Positions 5,893-8,054 of a stretch of DNA of 8,054 nucleotides are shown piece by piece (position 1 is the stretch's first letter; every line of letters begins with the position of its first letter). The notes under the pieces were generated by a model that saw nothing but the letters and a program-made list of their open reading frames with translations, had not been told where the DNA came from and did no database searches. The DNA comes from an uncultured Pseudoflavonifractor sp. (GTDB lineage Bacteria; Bacillota_A; Clostridia; Oscillospirales; Oscillospiraceae). The position numbers were made by a program, and so were the translations under genes. The stretch is taken from contig CANPNN010000056.1 of NCBI GenBank assembly GCA_947575475.1, positions 1-8,054 on the forward strand, written 5' to 3'.

Positions 5893-8054
5893 ATGAAAAA
5901 AACCATTCCCTCTTTTCTCCTGACCCTGGCCCTTCTCCTCTCCCTTTCCCTCCCTGCCGCGGCGGTCCAGGATACCCCCTCCGCCTGGGCCAATGACGCT
6001 GTGACTTGGCTCAAGGGCACGGGAAAGCTCGCCGATGCCGACTTTGCCGGCTATGACCGCATCGTGACCCGGGCCGACTTTGCCCGGCTGGGGGTCATCC
6101 TCTACGAGCTTATCACCGGCATGCCCAAGCCCGACTCCTCCGACGTGAAGAACCCCTTCACCGACACCGGCGACCCGGACGTGCTCCGGGCCTATAAGAT
6201 CAAGCTGGTCTCCGGCACCGGGGACGGCACCACCTTCTCTCCCAACGACTTGGTAAACCGGGAGCAGATTGCCGTCATGCTTCTCCGGGTGCTGGATACC
6301 TGCAAGGTCACCTACAGCCAGGCCGACGTGAACGGCATCACCTTCTCCGACGAGGCCGACCTGAGCTCCTGGGCCGCGGACGCCGTGAAGCGGGTCTACC
6401 TCATCCAGATCATGAACGGCACCGGCGGCTCCTCCATGTCCCCCAAGATGACGGTGACCATGGAGCAGGCCTATCAGCTCCTTTACAATGTCTACACCAA
6501 CCGGGACGCCATCCGGGCCGGGGTCGTGAGGACCATCTCCTCCGGGCAGGCGGGGACCCTGTCAGTGAAATACGCCGGCGGCGGTAAATATAACACCGGC
6601 TGGTGCGAGGACGCCTATCACGGCTCCCCCGTGGTCTGCGACGTCGACCAGGACGGTACATTGGAGATCATCGCCGCCTCCTACACCGTCTCCTGTCTGG
6701 ACGCCGCCACCGGCTCCCTCAAGTGGCGTTTCCCTGTCGGTTCCGACCGTAACGCCACCACCAACGGCACCGATCTCAGCCTCCGCACCTGGCCCAGCAT
6801 TTATGTGGGCGATATTGACGGCGACGGCCGCAAGGAGATCGTGGCCGGCCACGGCAGCAGCATCCTCCACCAGGGCAAGCTGGCCGTTTACGATGAGAAT
6901 GGCTACTTCAAGCCCGGCTGGCCCCAGGCTCTCCCCGACGAGGTCTACTCCATCGAGGTGGCCGACCTGGATAACGACGGCACCATGGAGATCGCCGCCG
7001 GTATCGGCGTGGCCGACGGACAGAGCGTCTATGTCTATGAGCACGACGGCTCCCTCCGCCCCGGCTGGCCCCAGCTGGACGCCGCCCACGACGGCAATAA
7101 GACCCTGGTCCTTCCCGAATCCGACCCCCGGGCCCCCTCTCTGGGCTACTCTTACGGCATTTTCAACGACAACCTGGCCATCGGCGACATTGACGGCGAT
7201 GGGGTCAAGGAGATCGTGGCCCCCGCCGACATGGGTCAGATCTGCGCCTACAAGCCCGATGGCTCCCAGGTCCGCACCAGCATGACCATGGACTACGGCA
7301 AAAATTTCGGCGTCACCGAGCCGGTGGTCTGGGGCCGGGTGGGCGCCTTCTCCAACGCCGACTACGAATCTAAGGTCTATAACGGCGGTTTTGGCCGTCA
7401 GAGCGACCTGATGGGGACCCAGCTCACCCTCTCCTCCCTGCCCATGTACGAGCGTCTCACCGCCCATTTCACTCTCAGCAAGGCGGTCATCGCCGATCTG
7501 GACGGGAATGGGAAAAACGAGGTCGTGGTGGTTGGCGACGTCCACGACCGGGCCGACGAGGCCGCGGCCAACGCCGGAGCCGACCTTCCCCACCTCTATA
7601 ACGAGCTGTTCATCTTCAACGGGGACCGCACCCGCTTTAACTCCGCCTGGTCCACCGAGCCTACGGTGAAGGAGCCCCCTCTCTGCCCCCTGACCAACTC
7701 CGACTGGGAGATCATGGACCGCTGCATGCCCGACCCGGTCTGCGCCGATCTGGATGGGGACGGCAAACTGGAGATCCTCTACCCCGACTACGCCGGCAAG
7801 CTCAACTGCTACTCTCTGGACCACACCCAGCCCGGCAGCTGGCCCATCAACGTCTATGACGGCTCCACCATGGAGTACGCCGGGGCCCCCGCCGTTCACG
7901 ACCTGAACGGAGACGGCGTACCCGAGGTCATCTTCACCACCTACACCCAAAAGCAGGGAACCAAGCGCGGCTCCCTCTATATCGCGGACAACAAGGGCAA
8001 TATCCTCCAAAAGGTCGAGCTGCCCGCCGCCACCGACACCGCCAACACCGTTCC
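5893..8054 (+). CDS. Exported SLH protein with seven-bladed FG-GAP/VCBS calcium-binding propeller, 3' end outside the window
   Basis: 720 full codons are present and no stop is reached. A signal peptide (MKKTIPSFLLTLALLLSLSL, likely cut after PAAA at 24) comes first. Three SLH repeats follow: 30-76 (TRADFARLGVIL), 88-136 (FTDTGD, then SGTGDGTTFSPND) and 150-201 (FSDEADLSSWAADAV). The rest has seven calcium-loop motifs of the D-x-D/N-x-D/N-G-x2-E type at D250, D307, D358, D432, D535, D619 and D670, each followed by a hydrophobic strand, e.g. DIDGDGRKEIV and DLDGDGKLEI. Strands such as AVYDENG and YVYEHDG with PGWPQ (341-345, 389-393) close several blades. Seven such loops fit the seven-bladed integrin-alpha-like propeller. 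An SLH anchor plus propeller suggests a wall-bound, calcium-dependent adhesion or carbohydrate/protein-binding role; an enzyme domain could still lie beyond the edge. Confidence 0.9.
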   Translation, partial: MKKTIPSFLLTLALLLSLSLPAAAVQDTPSAWANDAVTWLKGTGKLADADFAGYDRIVTRADFARLGVILYELITGMPKPDSSDVKNPFTDTGDPDVLRAYKIKLVSGTGDGTTFSPNDLVNREQIAVMLLRVLDTCKVTYSQADVNGITFSDEADLSSWAADAVKRVYLIQIMNGTGGSSMSPKMTVTMEQAYQLLYNVYTNRDAIRAGVVRTISSGQAGTLSVKYAGGGKYNTGWCEDAYHGSPVVCDVDQDGTLEIIAASYTVSCLDAATGSLKWRFPVGSDRNATTNGTDLSLRTWPSIYVGDIDGDGRKEIVAGHGSSILHQGKLAVYDENGYFKPGWPQALPDEVYSIEVADLDNDGTMEIAAGIGVADGQSVYVYEHDGSLRPGWPQLDAAHDGNKTLVLPESDPRAPSLGYSYGIFNDNLAIGDIDGDGVKEIVAPADMGQICAYKPDGSQVRTSMTMDYGKNFGVTEPVVWGRVGAFSNADYESKVYNGGFGRQSDLMGTQLTLSSLPMYERLTAHFTLSKAVIADLDGNGKNEVVVVGDVHDRADEAAANAGADLPHLYNELFIFNGDRTRFNSAWSTEPTVKEPPLCPLTNSDWEIMDRCMPDPVCADLDGDGKLEILYPDYAGKLNCYSLDHTQPGSWPINVYDGSTMEYAGAPAVHDLNGDGVPEVIFTTYTQKQGTKRGSLYIADNKGNILQKVELPAATDTANTV
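6610..8054 (+). repeat. FG-GAP/VCBS propeller blades (seven calcium-loop repeats)
   Basis: The seven loops begin at bases 6640, 6811, 6964, 7186, 7495, 7747 and 7900. Residue spacings are 57, 51, 74, 103, 84 and 51, so blades 4-6 carry insertions (for example residues 470-530 and 550-612, with an acidic/Ala-rich segment near 552-565). Loop 5 has Asn for Asp at the third ligand position (DLDGNG) and loop 7 has Asn at the second (DLNGDG); both still provide an oxygen ligand. Confidence 0.8.

Noticed and set aside
6562..8010. 482-residue open frame on the minus strand opposite the FG-GAP gene
   Set aside because: It is a shadow of the repeated calcium-loop coding sequence, and the plus frame is clearly the real protein.

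Overview
This window looks like chromosome from a GC-rich, Gram-positive-type member of the Clostridia, plausibly an Oscillospiraceae gut bacterium of the Flavonifractor/Intestinimonas/Lawsonibacter kind. That assignment is an inference. It rests on strong AAGGAGG-type ribosome binding sites, GC-rich coding sequence between short AT-rich promoters with TATAAT boxes, a DnaD/DnaI-type helicase-loading pair (a Firmicutes trait), and two exported proteins with S-layer homology (SLH) domains. Six protein genes fill the window. No RNA gene, CRISPR array or insertion sequence was seen, and no gene-free stretch exceeds 190 bases.

Layout. Bases 1-1071 hold a two-gene operon on the minus strand: zapA (cell division, Z-ring stabiliser), then after a single-base gap a U32-family peptidase/hydroxylase-like gene that runs off the left edge. 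A 187-base divergent control region (1072-1258) carries back-to-back promoters and two short palindromes. To the right, on the plus strand, a second two-gene operon encodes a protein with two DnaD domains and, one base later, a DnaI/DnaC-type AAA+ helicase loader. Together these two should open or remodel origin DNA and load the replicative helicase.

The right 60% of the window encodes the cell surface. The first surface gene (790 aa) has a signal peptide, an SLH region and seven tandem copies of a ~77-residue beta-rich repeat. Its promoter is preceded by evenly spaced TTCC-N-GGGAAAT-like half-palindromes that look like regulator sites. A strong hairpin terminator follows. A second surface gene with its own promoter encodes a signal peptide, three SLH repeats and a predicted seven-bladed, calcium-binding FG-GAP/VCBS (integrin-alpha-like) propeller; it is cut by the right edge after 720 codons.

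The core genes (zapA, U32, dnaD, dnaI) are ordinary housekeeping functions. The most noteworthy material is the surface pair with its repeat architectures, the repeated operator-like motif, and the palindrome lying over the zapA -10 box. I did not find a clearly new multi-gene defence or mobile system here.
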